Position numbers and translations under genes: made by a program
Notes under the pieces: generated by a model
What the model was told of the DNA's origin: nothing
The model's input: the letters and a program-made list of their open reading frames with translations, nothing else
Databases searched by the model: none
Origin: Gracilaria gracilis
Taxonomy: Eukaryota; Rhodophyta; Florideophyceae; Gracilariales; Gracilariaceae
Reading direction: 5' to 3'
NCBI GenBank assembly: GCA_030374805.1
Contig: JARGSG010000191.1
Location: 372,001-436,000 of the forward strand
DNA: 64,000 nt
Shown: positions 10,401 to 18,946 of the stretch, piece after piece
Layout: the number at the start of each line of letters is the position of its first letter
Numbering within the stretch: position 1 is the stretch's first letter

Positions 10401-11733
10401 AGATGCGGCGAATGTCCTTCTTGGCATCATCAGCATCGCCACGAACCAGCTGACCAAAAGTGAGACCAGTTGGCGCGTTGGCTAACTCCTCCAGCAAGTT
10501 GTACTTGCCAGAATGCTCTTGAAGCTTAGCGCGATTCGAAGACTTCCTCGCTGTCGGCTTCCGGGACTTCTGAGAGGACCTAGGGGCCCCTATTGGCCTG
10601 AAGCGGCCAAGTTGCTTCCGTACAGCCGGCTGCGACGGGTTAAGCAACGACTGAATGCCAATGTGGTCGGCGGTTCTTTGCTGCTTCGGGAGAGCCACGC
10701 CCTCGGCGGTGCGCTTCGTGGCTGCCCCCACCTCGTCATCAGCATCATAGCCCTCAGTCACAACGGAGACTTGACTTGGCTGCCCAGCCTGCTGGCCACC
10801 ACTATTGCTCTGTCTGAGACGGTCTTCGGCTGCCGACTCACTACGAGGAGCTCCAACGGGGGGTCGGCGATCGTAAGCGGGGTCACGAGACCAGCAGGTC
10901 GCGATTGCATGACCCATCTTTCCGCAACGTTCACAACGGGTATTGCGGTGCGGATTGAGACTGCAGCGCGTCGCCCAGTGGCCTGGTTGACGACAGTATG
11001 CACAAGTGCGCTCGCGATCGTCGTCATTCCTCTGAGGTGGGGCCTGCGTCTTCTTCATCATCAGTGTAAGCTGGGAAAGCTGCTCCGCGAGAAGATCGAC
11101 CTTGTTCTGCAGAGGAGGTGACGGATCGCCCTGTTTCGGCCTCTGCATAACCTTCTTCGGCGCCGGCAGGACATGAAGAGCCCCGTGGGACTCCAACACG
11201 TTCCTACCGACCACAAAGTCCTTCACCAGTGCCTTCAGTGACTCGTAGTCGTGAGAGCCGCGGAACACAACGAATTGTGCGAGGTCGGCGTACTCCATGA
11301 CGGCACGGCGGAGGAGACCAAACCGGGCTTTCGAATTGAACCCGGCTTTCTCGAAAGTTGCATCCATCTTCTTCAAGGAACCGAGAAGGTCCCCATAATC
11401 CAGACGCGCGGATGCAGCGCGACGAATATGTTCCTCAGGCTCCTCCTCGACGCCAAATTTATCCAAAAACGCGCGCTTCACGGCGGCATAGTCGGATGCA
11501 GCATTGTTGAGGACACCATCGGACGAAAACTGTTCGTAGTAGAACTCAAAGGCCTCTCCTTCGAGAAATCCTAGGAATTCAATTGCACGTTCTTCGTCAG
11601 TCTTTCCACGGGAGGCAACATTCTCGTAGAAGAAGAAGAACTTGCGGATATCGACGTTGGAACCGTCAAAAGACGAAACTCCAGAGGAAGGAATAGCGTT
11701 ACTCCCTCCTCGAGAGTACCATGAAAACACCAT
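7471..11733 (-). CDS. Gag-Pol polyprotein without integrase
   Basis: 1420 residues if started at the first in-frame ATG (11733), which lies 12 nt inside the 5' LTR; longer readings need a GTG codon. Domain order: Gag-like region (1-240), two CX2CX4HX4C zinc knuckles (244-257 and 267-280), aspartic protease with DSGA at 483-486, a very acidic Asp/Glu run (about 726-758), reverse transcriptase with YIDD at 1158-1161, RNase H from about 1300. The frame ends about a dozen residues after the RNase H region at TAA (7471-7473), where a full element would continue into integrase. No frameshift separates gag and pol. The reading frame is intact up to the deletion, so the copy is probably young. Confidence 0.92.
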   Translation of the reverse strand: MVFSWYSRGGSNAIPSSGVSSFDGSNVDIRKFFFFYENVASRGKTDEERAIEFLGFLEGEAFEFYYEQFSSDGVLNNAASDYAAVKRAFLDKFGVEEEPEEHIRRAASARLDYGDLLGSLKKMDATFEKAGFNSKARFGLLRRAVMEYADLAQFVVFRGSHDYESLKALVKDFVVGRNVLESHGALHVLPAPKKVMQRPKQGDPSPPLQNKVDLLAEQLSQLTLMMKKTQAPPQRNDDDRERTCAYCRQPGHWATRCSLNPHRNTRCERCGKMGHAIATCWSRDPAYDRRPPVGAPRSESAAEDRLRQSNSGGQQAGQPSQVSVVTEGYDADDEVGAATKRTAEGVALPKQQRTADHIGIQSLLNPSQPAVRKQLGRFRPIGAPRSSQKSRKPTARKSSNRAKLQEHSGKYNLLEELANAPTGLTFGQLVRGDADDAKKDIRRILSGKASPRRVTFAETSMKGARLKVVPVKVYGTPAQALLDSGAIPNLMSSELAERLSLKPKPTDRQIRVANGDVALVRGTLRDVPVIFDSVRVPLEFLVIERPPFDLIIGFPTLEAMQACIDISTQEVKMVYDGSPILLGLDYERAGIDEFVPISGTDSEDFTSDSDEERYGFPSEGDSLFASMEEDEVFFDGHALGPEVTLVTLGGDRPTMNPDGSHDSDHDNQEEQVGDTSQDPESRAAELVGLRQVGARAPPPPPLTTGERALEQLRDLAINDNRRYEDAEATEDEDESDEEDEDEGEDEDEDEDDDDEDTEDEVGEVNPALHVPFEPHPVVFEDPGLTVPIRDEVLLLPRRDEEEPDRQDVLYIKVKRRHLGHPGAPFPSVTTDSLPFGAEGELLQDDFGGMNIYFPQNQISAPVEYHIPGGNGASSGSRDFNGVQNGFQTSEDGPASPGQGRNGRETPAVPHGLVLASESDVCVAHEVEYFLQDTIASDEHGRAFDRRDFPPDTDQKQVILDRLSHLPGTVQQKLFSVLCATDIVAWSLYDLRPSGVPVLHDFEITDNTPIRSRLRRLPPKHDEVVRKEVHKMLAAGIVRPCSSAWSFPVVIATKKDGKPRFCVDYRALNQIMKPDRWPLPHMDQIFDDLGGCSFFTTLDLFSGYWQIGMSPRCKEMTTFVCRQGTFQFEVMPFGLMNAPSTFQRLMDSILGRIAFAGVYIDDVVIFSKTMEEHVHHVSEVLKLITSHGLKLKISKCDFAQPKIHLLGHVIEASGVSVDMKKIEAIQDAPLPSTTTELRSFLGLASYYRRFIKGFSQTSAPLHAATTGKKRLEFTPEMREAFEELKRKLVSPPVLAFPDFDASFRVETDASTRSLGAVLTQKKEDGMFHPVQYASRTMNKSEQNYSVCEKEALAVVFALKKFRIYLLGSKPFQLVTDHQALRYRFQKKDVRGRHTRWLDLFALYEFEILYCSGTGVFDTSVK
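9460..9555 (-). repeat. GAA/GAT-type microsatellite coding an acidic run
   Basis: Plus strand is a degenerate (ATCTTC)n tract; on the coding strand it gives an almost pure Asp/Glu segment between protease and reverse transcriptase. Confidence 0.8.
11704..11721 (-). other. candidate primer-binding site
   Basis: Directly next to the 5' LTR the minus strand reads TGGTACTCTCGAGGAGGG. It starts with TGG, as expected for pairing to a tRNA CCA end, but does not match the usual initiator-Met pattern. It also shares ACTCTCGAG with a palindromic site inside the LTR, so self-priming is conceivable. It is simultaneously gag codons 5-10. Confidence 0.4.
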
Positions 11734-12564
11734 TTTGATATGAAAAACGGTGTGGGTGATGACAAACCCAGGGACGGGGGGACACAAACACAAAGCGAAC
11801 GGGACACAACAGAACGTGCTCTCGAGAGTACCAGCCCAACACGCTGCGTAGCGATAGTAGGCAAGAGTCCGTAGTAAACACACAAAGTGCACAAAGTAGC
11901 AACGACGAAGCTGAGACGTGTAGCAAGTAGAAGCCACAGCACGACCAAAACTATAGGTCTAGTGCTGGCAGGAACAGACACGAAACGACAACAGAAAAGC
12001 AGAAGCTCCCTCTTGCAGGACCGAACGTAGGTCACTTGCGGGGAACGACACTTCTAAGGCTGGAGCACAAGACAGACCCAAACAAGGGGTATTGCAATTC
12101 AGACCCTCGTCGGGAGAAAGCGGGAGACCAACCGCCAAGGGGGGAAGAAAAGGCTGAAGAGGGGGGAGAGAAACGACAAAAGGGAGCAAGACAGAGTTTG
12201 CTGTGAAGGATGGTGGGGGGTCGTCGAGAAAGGGGAAGTGGTCTGGCCTGAGTTGGTCAGGGGGCGACCAACTCGGCCCTTTTATACGCAATTGCACCTT
12301 CAAAACTAGACTCTAAACGCATTTCTACTTTCGATAACCAATGAGCTGGTCACTACTGCAACATATCCCCCGTCTCTGCCACTCACCGCGGAGGCAGTGG
12401 CGCTTAAGTAGACAGGGGGAGCCGGCGAGGACCATGCGGTTCACTCCCGTGCACCATGCGTAGAAAACTAAAATATCCATAAAATATCCAAGTAGAGAAA
12501 CTTGTAGAATTACACTTGTGTCCAACACGTGCACCGCACACGCTGCACGGAAACACGTGCCACA
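11722..12564 (-). repeat. right LTR (5' LTR of the element)
   Basis: 843 bp, begins TGAAAACACC and ends CACGTGCCACA in plus-strand orientation. The promoter TATA box lies at 12278-12286; the last four codons before the LTR boundary (M-V-F-S) are the start of gag. Confidence 0.92.
12278..12286 (-). promoter_or_regulatory. TATA box of the retrotransposon promoter
   Basis: Minus-strand TATAAAAGG inside the 5' LTR, about 280 bp from the LTR start; initiation would be expected some 25-35 bp downstream, near 12250. Confidence 0.65.
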
Positions 12565-12569
12565 CTTCA
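12565..12569. repeat. target-site duplication CTTCA (right)
   Basis: Exact copy of 6557-6561 abutting the right LTR. Confidence 0.9.
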
Positions 12570-13459
12570 GAGGAAACCGCAGTTACGGGAATGACTGGGT
12601 AATTTTGGATAAACTTTAGGGTTGCACACGGGTGCATCATGACAAGGATCGTCGAGATTTTTTACGGACTGTAAACGGGCCTGAGATCGTTCGTGTACAG
12701 TATCTATGAATCATGAATTTTTTTTGTTTTTAATCGTTTGGTCCAAGACTGTGATTGAGCCGAATTGGCTCGGTTTACAGAGACTCCGTATCTACTGTAC
12801 TTTTAAGTTAGGCTGTATCCCTTTAATCCTCACCGCTTGCGGTGACGGCGTTTTGCATGGTTCAGGAACAGGGGATGATTGTCTCACTCGACGACGCTCT
12901 GCTCTCTATCTAAAGTTTACGAAGGTATAGTGGTCGCGACGTCGTGCGACCGACGTCTCGACAAACGAGTGAAGATAACGGGGCACGAGACAGCAGAATT
13001 CGGGCCCGAGCCGAAGGCGAGGGACCAATATAGCTGTCAAGAGACCCGCTATAGATATATATATGCATTGCCATATTTCATGCCAAGCATTTAACGTTAC
13101 TCTGCCGTTCAACGAGCGTTTCCCACTCGTACGCGCTGTGTGCATTGCGACTATTTCTATGAGTCATGCTACCCAGCACGGTCGATTTCCAGTGTCACAG
13201 CTGACATTCCCTCACAAAAGTGCCTGTGGTTCTCTTCTGAACATCCGCAGCTTGCAGACGACTGCAAGCTGTTTCATAATCTGGTGGGAAGCATGCCCCT
13301 GATATGTACAGCGGTACACGTTCACTGCCTTTGTAACGGTATACACTCGCGATCCCCTTTATAAGCTGCCGCTTCTGGCAAAGATCTGGGAAGGCGCTGC
13401 TATCCATTCCTTGTTGAGCCCAACTACCCCTTCTCCGCCTTGTCCAGGGCGAACGCATC
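12570..13459. other. intergenic; promoter region of the Cys-rich gene
   Basis: The left part is the original downstream sequence of the hydrolase gene displaced by the retrotransposon. No gene recognised. A TATA-like TTTATAAG lies at 13358-13365, about 95 bp before the ATG at 13460, and may be the core promoter of the secreted repeat protein. Confidence 0.45.
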
Positions 13460-15325
13460 ATGATGTCTGCCTTCTTCGTTCTCCTCGTCCTTCTTTCGGC
13501 TGCGCAGATTACTGCGCAGACTACTTGCAAGCCTGGTACAGCCGGGCGATTCTGCAAACCATGTCCTCCGGGGCGTTATGCCGATGAGCCTGCCCTATTC
13601 TTTTGTCGAAGCTGCCCGCGAGGTACTTTCAGTACTGTCTTAGGCGCCAAGTCTCCTTCCGTTTGTAAGCCATGCCCTGCTGGTTCGCGCAGTTTCATTG
13701 GCAGTGATCGTTGTTTTCAATGCCCCCAGGGAACGTATTCATCGCGCATGGGTGCCAGCTTCTGTCAACGATGCCCGGGGGGTACGTTTAGTACGACGGT
13801 CGGGGCCAAGAATGTCTCAGTGTGCAAACCTTGCCCAAAGGGCACTTTCAGTTTCGCTGGAGCAAGCTCATGTAATAGTTGCAATTCTGGCACCTTTGCC
13901 GACTTCGCCAGTTCCGCTTCTTGCAAGGGTTGTCCTGCGGGCACTTTCTCCACTGCGATCAAAGCTCAGTCATCTGCGGTGTGTAAGTTGTGTCCGAGGG
14001 GTACCTTCAGTTATCAGGGTCAATCGGTCTGTACTCGTTGCAATCCTGGCCAGTTTGCTGACCAACCGGGCTCTCGGTTTTGCAAACGTTGTCCTGCTGG
14101 TACCATAAGTCTGGCCATTGGTGCCAAATCGGCTGATGTTTGCAATTCCTGTCCGAAAGGTACCTTCAGCTATTCCGGCGCCACCAAATGCAATCGCTGT
14201 AACGCGGGCCTGTACGCCGACACACCCGGCTCTACAACATGCAAGCAGTGTCCGGCTGGTACCTTTGGACTTGTTGTGGGTGCGGTTTCTTCTTTTGCGT
14301 GTAAGCAGTGTCCAAAAGGAACCGCTAGCAATCGTGGTTCCACGCGGTGCGACAAGTGCCATCCAGGAACTTATTCGGATCAACCTGGCTCACCTGCATG
14401 TCGTCCATGCCCAGGTGGTACGAGAGGAAGTCTTGTTGGAGCACAATCACCCGCTGCCTGCAAACCTTGTCCGCTGGGAACATTCAGTGGACCACGTTCT
14501 GTGAAGTGCAATCGATGCGCACAGGGTACTTATAGTTCGCGACGTGGAGCTTCTAATTGTATAAGCTGTCCGAGCGGTACGTTTAGTGCCACAGTTGGCG
14601 CAAAAACTCCATCTACATGCAAGCCATGTGCGAAGGGAACGTTCAGCAACGTACCGTTTAGAGCAAACGGCGCGGTCAAATGCACGAGATGCTTTCCTGG
14701 GAAGTATTCCGATCAGATTGGAGGCAGATTCTGTAAGAATTGTCCGGCAGGTACGTTCAGTACGACTGTTGGAGCCGTATCAACGTTCACTTGTAAATCC
14801 TGCCCGAAAGGAACATTCAGTTATGCGGGCGCCACCAAGTGTACGAGGTGCAACGCCAATACATTCGCTGATCAACTTGGGTCAAATCAGTGCAAGCGAT
14901 GTCCAGCTGGAACATTCAGCTTGGTCATCGGGGGTCAATCTGTTTCCGCATGCAAACCTTGTCCAAAAGGATCCACTCGTTTAGAGTATGCTTCTAGGTG
15001 CACCCGTTGCAATGCTGGTTCCTATGCAGATCAACAAGGCTCTAGATTCTGCAAGAGGTGCCCTTCTGGTACATTCAGCGTCGTCGTCGGCGCAGTTTCT
15101 GTGGGAGCTTGCAGACCTTGTCCAAAAGGGATGTCTAGTGGCATGGGCTCGACCAAATGCACTCGTTGCAGACAGGGTCAATACGCTGATCAACGGGGCT
15201 CTTCGGCTTGCACCGCTTGTCGTGCGGGTACATTTGGTACTGCTATTGGGGCTGTCTCCGGTACCGTTTGCAAGCCTTGTCCAAAAGGAACCAGTAATAG
15301 GGGTGGTAGCTCTCGTTGCTTCTAG
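13460..15325 (+). CDS. secreted Cys-rich repeat protein (ephrin-receptor-like GCC2/GCC3 modules)
   Basis: 621 residues, single exon. A signal peptide (about 1-20, ending AQITAQ) is followed almost entirely by a regular array: a 17-residue module (xRCxxGxYADxxGSxxC), a 20-residue module (xxCPAGTFSxxxGAxSxxxC) and a 16-residue module (xPCPKGTFSxxGxxxC). I count 11 such triads, so a 53-residue super-repeat, ending in CF. The modules match the ephrin-receptor-like/TNFR-like Cys-rich fold, in which the cysteines form disulfides in an extended rod. There is no TM helix, GPI-like tail or catalytic domain, so it is probably secreted to the cell wall or extracellular matrix. Repeat copies differ clearly at DNA level, so the array is old. 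Two adjacent Met codons open the frame; either may initiate. Confidence 0.88.
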   Translation: MMSAFFVLLVLLSAAQITAQTTCKPGTAGRFCKPCPPGRYADEPALFFCRSCPRGTFSTVLGAKSPSVCKPCPAGSRSFIGSDRCFQCPQGTYSSRMGASFCQRCPGGTFSTTVGAKNVSVCKPCPKGTFSFAGASSCNSCNSGTFADFASSASCKGCPAGTFSTAIKAQSSAVCKLCPRGTFSYQGQSVCTRCNPGQFADQPGSRFCKRCPAGTISLAIGAKSADVCNSCPKGTFSYSGATKCNRCNAGLYADTPGSTTCKQCPAGTFGLVVGAVSSFACKQCPKGTASNRGSTRCDKCHPGTYSDQPGSPACRPCPGGTRGSLVGAQSPAACKPCPLGTFSGPRSVKCNRCAQGTYSSRRGASNCISCPSGTFSATVGAKTPSTCKPCAKGTFSNVPFRANGAVKCTRCFPGKYSDQIGGRFCKNCPAGTFSTTVGAVSTFTCKSCPKGTFSYAGATKCTRCNANTFADQLGSNQCKRCPAGTFSLVIGGQSVSACKPCPKGSTRLEYASRCTRCNAGSYADQQGSRFCKRCPSGTFSVVVGAVSVGACRPCPKGMSSGMGSTKCTRCRQGQYADQRGSSACTACRAGTFGTAIGAVSGTVCKPCPKGTSNRGGSSRCF

Positions 15326-16488
15326 GCATATCCAATACCTTGACAGTCATCGATTTGAATACAACGTTCACTCAAGGCGACACAGGTAGCTCAAAGAAAC
15401 GCATGCGCTGCCATCGTGGAAGCTCCGGAATGGTATCGCTTGAGAACTACTGTTATCCTTGTTGTCCAAGCTGTGACAAACAAAGGCTGAGTTCGTTGGC
15501 GACTTTTGGCACCCGAAAAATGGCTTGAGAAGGTGCTGGCCTTCTTAGTGAGAGAGCGTTTCTTTCACCAGAAACGCTCTACATTTGGGTGTGCCTATAA
15601 ATGAGAGAGAGACTATTCATATTGTATTGGCACCGCTTGTTCCGAGAATTGTTCGCTCCCAAAAGGTTTTCGCTGAGTATTTTTAGTGTTTATACTTCCG
15701 GTATTTGAGTCATTGTCATCATCATCATCATCATCATGGCAAGATATCATTAGTCAAACAGCGTGATGATGGTGCTCCGGACTCAAGAGCATCGTAACCT
15801 TCTTTAACCCACGCTAGCCAGGGGGTGGAGGGGTGCAAGGCAGCCCTGCCACAAGGTGCTGTAGATAGTGGTGATAGAGTGCCCAAGGTTCGCGAATAGG
15901 ACGAGAAGAATCACTTAACAACTTGTTGCTTATCTTCTACAAGCAAGCAGATGGCTTTCCCTTTCGCACCTGCACTGAAGGGCGAAGCAAAGCGGGTTTT
16001 GCATCCCTGTTTACACGCCTGAAACGTAATATTTCCAAATATGGCGGATATCGTGCGAAACCTTGCGGACTGCAAGGGTAACGCTAACCCTTTAGCGTTC
16101 CCACCAACGGTATATATACGTGTAGCGTTCCTGTTGTTCAATCTCCGCAATGCTCAGCATGCTGTATTCAAGGAGAAACAGTGTTTCTTTGCTTCTCTCG
16201 TAACGGCTGTAATTCTCTTCAGCGAAATGTGCCCTTGTAGATTTGTGCTCTATCGTCGTTCACGTTCTACGAAGGTAGGAGGACGCTCGGCTACCGGAGC
16301 ACCAGCATTTCCTTTCAACATAATGAAGTATCATTTTACAATCAGATATACGCCCTAAAACCCGGGGTCTTTTGGAGTCGTTCAAGGAAGAAGGATACGA
16401 AGGTAGAAACAAACATCCTCACTGATTTCATGAAGCAATGGTTGTGGAATACATAGCACACTGGCTGGCACTCTTATCTCCCTTGCGA
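15326..16488. other. intergenic with microsatellite and hairpin motif
   Basis: An (ATC)n run lies at about 15716-15737. At 16073-16103 there is a copy of the dispersed CAAGGGTAACGCTA motif facing TTTAGCGTTCCC. No conserved protein found in any frame. Confidence 0.5.
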
Positions 16489-17035
16489 TCAATACATGGG
16501 AGGGGCTGATGGTGGTGCTGGCGGGACCTGCGGAGGATAACTGTCATAAGGATTAGGGGGCGGGGGAATATATTCTTTGGACGGTGTGCCATGTTGCACA
16601 TGGTCTTGATGAACCGGAGCGGGCTCGTTCACATGTCCGTTAGGGTGATGTTGGTGTCTCTGTGGTTGGCTACCACCGGACGAGGCCTTCACTCCTTGTT
16701 CCACGTCAGCCTCACGAGTTTCGCGTTTGCCATGCTTCGCTTGTCTACGAAGAGCAAGACTCCATATCAATGCCCATATCCATCCAATAAGTACAGGGAA
16801 AAGTACTAGCTGTAGGAGTCCAACGCATATCGCTGTACCGCCGTGAGTTCCGAGGCAACCTGCGATAATTGTGCCCACACCAGGAGCAAACACATTGATG
16901 ACGAGCACAATATTTGCCTCACCCTTTGAGAAAGGAGAAGAAACAGTCAGATATCGAGGTTTCTCCCCACATCAATTTCTGTTTGTCATGTCGACTTACC
17001 TTGGAAATGCGATGTGGAAGTCCCGCTTTGCACAT
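16489..17035 (-). CDS. SPEC3/Stum-like small membrane protein, one intron
   Basis: Read as complement(join(16489..16923, 17000..17035)), 156 residues. The 12-residue first exon ends at GTAAGT (intron 16924-16999, 76 nt, CTGAC branch, CAAAG acceptor) and is preceded in frame by TGA, fixing the ATG at 17035. The joined protein reads RISKGEANIVLVIN, then FAPGVGTIIAGC and a second hydrophobic helix ending GWIWALIWSLAL. These two helices and the P-G-x-G-T turn are the signature of the SPEC3/Stum family (metazoan Stum is needed for mechanosensory transduction in fly neurons). The C-terminal half is His/Gln-rich, then Pro/Tyr-rich (PPPPNPYDSYPP, ending APPMY), like a WW/SH3-type interaction tail. 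The algal role is unknown. Confidence 0.75.
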
Positions 17036-17950
17036 GCTGAAGCTTCTTCAAACGACACTGATGAAACTTCCTTGGGGCGCGCTGTGCAGATTACGCTAGA
17101 TAGCCTTGTCTTCGGAAGCGTGTGTCTAACCAGATATCAGAATCAGAGCAATGCCAGTATCCGCTAAGTGATGGTTTCCAGCCAATACCAGTGGGATTAG
17201 GGTTACGAGGGTTATCGTTATCCGAAAAACTGGGCGTGGAACAACCGTTCGGGGAGTAGCGCAAAAAAATTGGGTAGAACTTGCGAACGAAGTGCTTCCG
17301 AGAGATTGAATAGACCGTCGTACCAGGGCAGAAGGGTATCTAGTACAAAATCTTTGTTGCAACATTTGCGGCAGGACCGATACTAACTTCGGGACAGTTC
17401 CTCGAAGCAGGGGCAAAGCACCCGTTAAGAACGGACCAGGGGCCTGTATAGCCGTCGCGCTGTTTTATACTCATCGGCACCCGGTGGAATTCAAGTTCCA
17501 AGGCTGTTTAGTTAACCCGCAGATACAGTGGAACCGACGTCATCACACTGCACAGCACGGAGCCAGCTGCACTGAGTCGACGTCACGGATGTAAGGAGTG
17601 TGCTTCTCTTTCGTGTCTTCCTTGGTGTCAAGCTTCTCTCTCCTGGCCATAGGGCATCAACAATTGGCCAGAGTATGCACAATGGAAGGGGTCGCTTGCA
17701 ATATTTAAACCAGAGTGCAAGCAATTGTTGTGGCGAGTGGGACATCCCTGACGTCCCTGGACCGGCCAATGTTTTTTCTTAGTTGTAAGCCTTACCGTTG
17801 GTAGCCCCCTTTTTCTTGTGGGCCTTTCCATGAGTTTTTCGCTGTTCGTATGGAACCATTTATCCGATGAGAGATCAAAGAAAACATCGCGCTTAGTAAT
17901 CCTAACGACGAACCATCAATCACGAGCTTCGGCGAACTGGGATTACAATT
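17036..17950. other. intergenic
   Basis: Between the SPEC3-like start and the TRAPPC2 stop. No coding potential that I trust and no clear repeat. Confidence 0.4.
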
Positions 17951-18558
17951 CTACAAGTATTTTCTCGCTAACAACACTACTTTGTCATGAAATGTCGTTG
18001 ACGTGATCGGTTCGTTGTCGACATATAGTGGATTCAACGTCGCCTTCACGAATAAGTCGTGTAGTTCATTGAAAAAGGGTTTAACACCGTCTTCATGGCG
18101 AGAGTCATGTAGCAGCAGGAAACGATAGTCTGCAATACAAAAGAACAGAAAAACACATTCCATGGAGGGTGTCATGTTCGAGTTAGAGGGCATTAGTCCA
18201 TGTTTCCCACGAATGCGTCCATGAATAGAAACGCATTGGGCTGCAACTTACTGCTCGCGGTAACAAACGCAGATATGAGCTGTTCATTGTATCTGTCTAC
18301 AACCTTCAAATACATTTCCCTGCTATCCCACATCTTTGAAAGATCAAGTGTTCAGAAGAATGCTATTGGATTAGATTGCGTCTCGATCGCCCTGAGCGGA
18401 AAAATCGAACAATGCGAGCATACCTTTTCATCGACCATGTCTAGGCTGCTGTGTAAAACAATCTGTTCCAGAACTGCTTCTCTTCCTGATAATGCCTGAG
18501 GAAAAGAGGCCTCGTACACAGGACGGTCATTAGGAGCCACAACTGTCAGAGTCGGCAT
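17951..18558 (-). CDS. TRAPPC2: TRAPP complex subunit 2 (sedlin), two introns
   Basis: Read as complement(join(17951..18129, 18252..18333, 18424..18558)), 131 residues (family about 140). Introns are 18334-18423 (GTATGC...AAG, phase 0) and 18130-18251 (GTAAGT...GCAG, phase 1). The joined product follows the sedlin pattern throughout: LDMVDEKMWDSREMYLKVVD, then LISAFVTASNYRFLLLHD, then SRHEDGVKPFFNELHDLFVK and NPLYVDNEPI near the end. Sedlin is a longin-fold core subunit of TRAPP, the Rab GEF tethering ER-to-Golgi vesicles. The start is the first ATG (18558); upstream in-frame residues would need a TTG. The gene is divergent from the helicase at 18947 and lies 2.8 kb from the end of TRS120. 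Confidence 0.92.
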
Positions 18559-18946
18559 ACTTCTTAAGCTCCACAATTTCCGGAATTTCTATCAAAGGTT
18601 GAGCATCCCCTGAATCTGGTCAAACTCTCTCTCTCTCTCTCTCAGAGGAAAGCATAAACTACGAAGGTATTTCCTTTGCGAGTAGGCGTCTTTTTCGTTT
18701 AGGCAGGAAGAAAACGCTACCTGTACCGTGGGTAGCGTTGGAGGGGCTTTTTTTTTCTGCCTTGGTGAGGACTTCTTTTTTGAGGCGATAAATATTTTTA
18801 ACAAAAACCTACCCTTGGTTTGTGTACACATAAGCCGCAATCTACTGTGAAGTTCACAAAGCTTCACTGCATTCAAATTTCGTTCCGTTGAACGCCGTCG
18901 TCGTCTTCTTTGAGTGCGGAACGATTCTTATTCTTCTCGACAAGAG
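18559..18946. promoter_or_regulatory. divergent promoter region TRAPPC2 / DBP4
   Basis: 388 bp separating two oppositely transcribed genes. Contains a (TC)n run at about 18627-18645 and a hairpin at 18713-18739 (AACGCTACC, spacer TGTACCGT, GGGTAGCGTT), a member of the dispersed motif family. Confidence 0.5.

Larger units (their letters stand above)
6562..12564 (-). mobile_element. Ty3/gypsy LTR retrotransposon lacking integrase
   Basis: A 6003-bp element on the minus strand, bounded by two 843-bp direct LTRs beginning TG and ending CA (plus-strand view) and flanked by CTTCA duplications. The single internal frame encodes capsid/zinc knuckles, protease, reverse transcriptase and RNase H in Ty3/gypsy order and stops just after RNase H, about 66 bp before the 3' LTR, leaving no room for integrase. 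The ends and duplication show genuine integration, so this copy was presumably mobilised by integrase supplied from another element. It lies directly downstream of the hydrolase stop codon. Confidence 0.93.

Noticed and set aside
11734..11937. N-terminal extension of the polyprotein through the 5' LTR
   Set aside because: The extension would start with GTG, lies wholly in the LTR, and is not conserved in its last 30 codons between LTRs.
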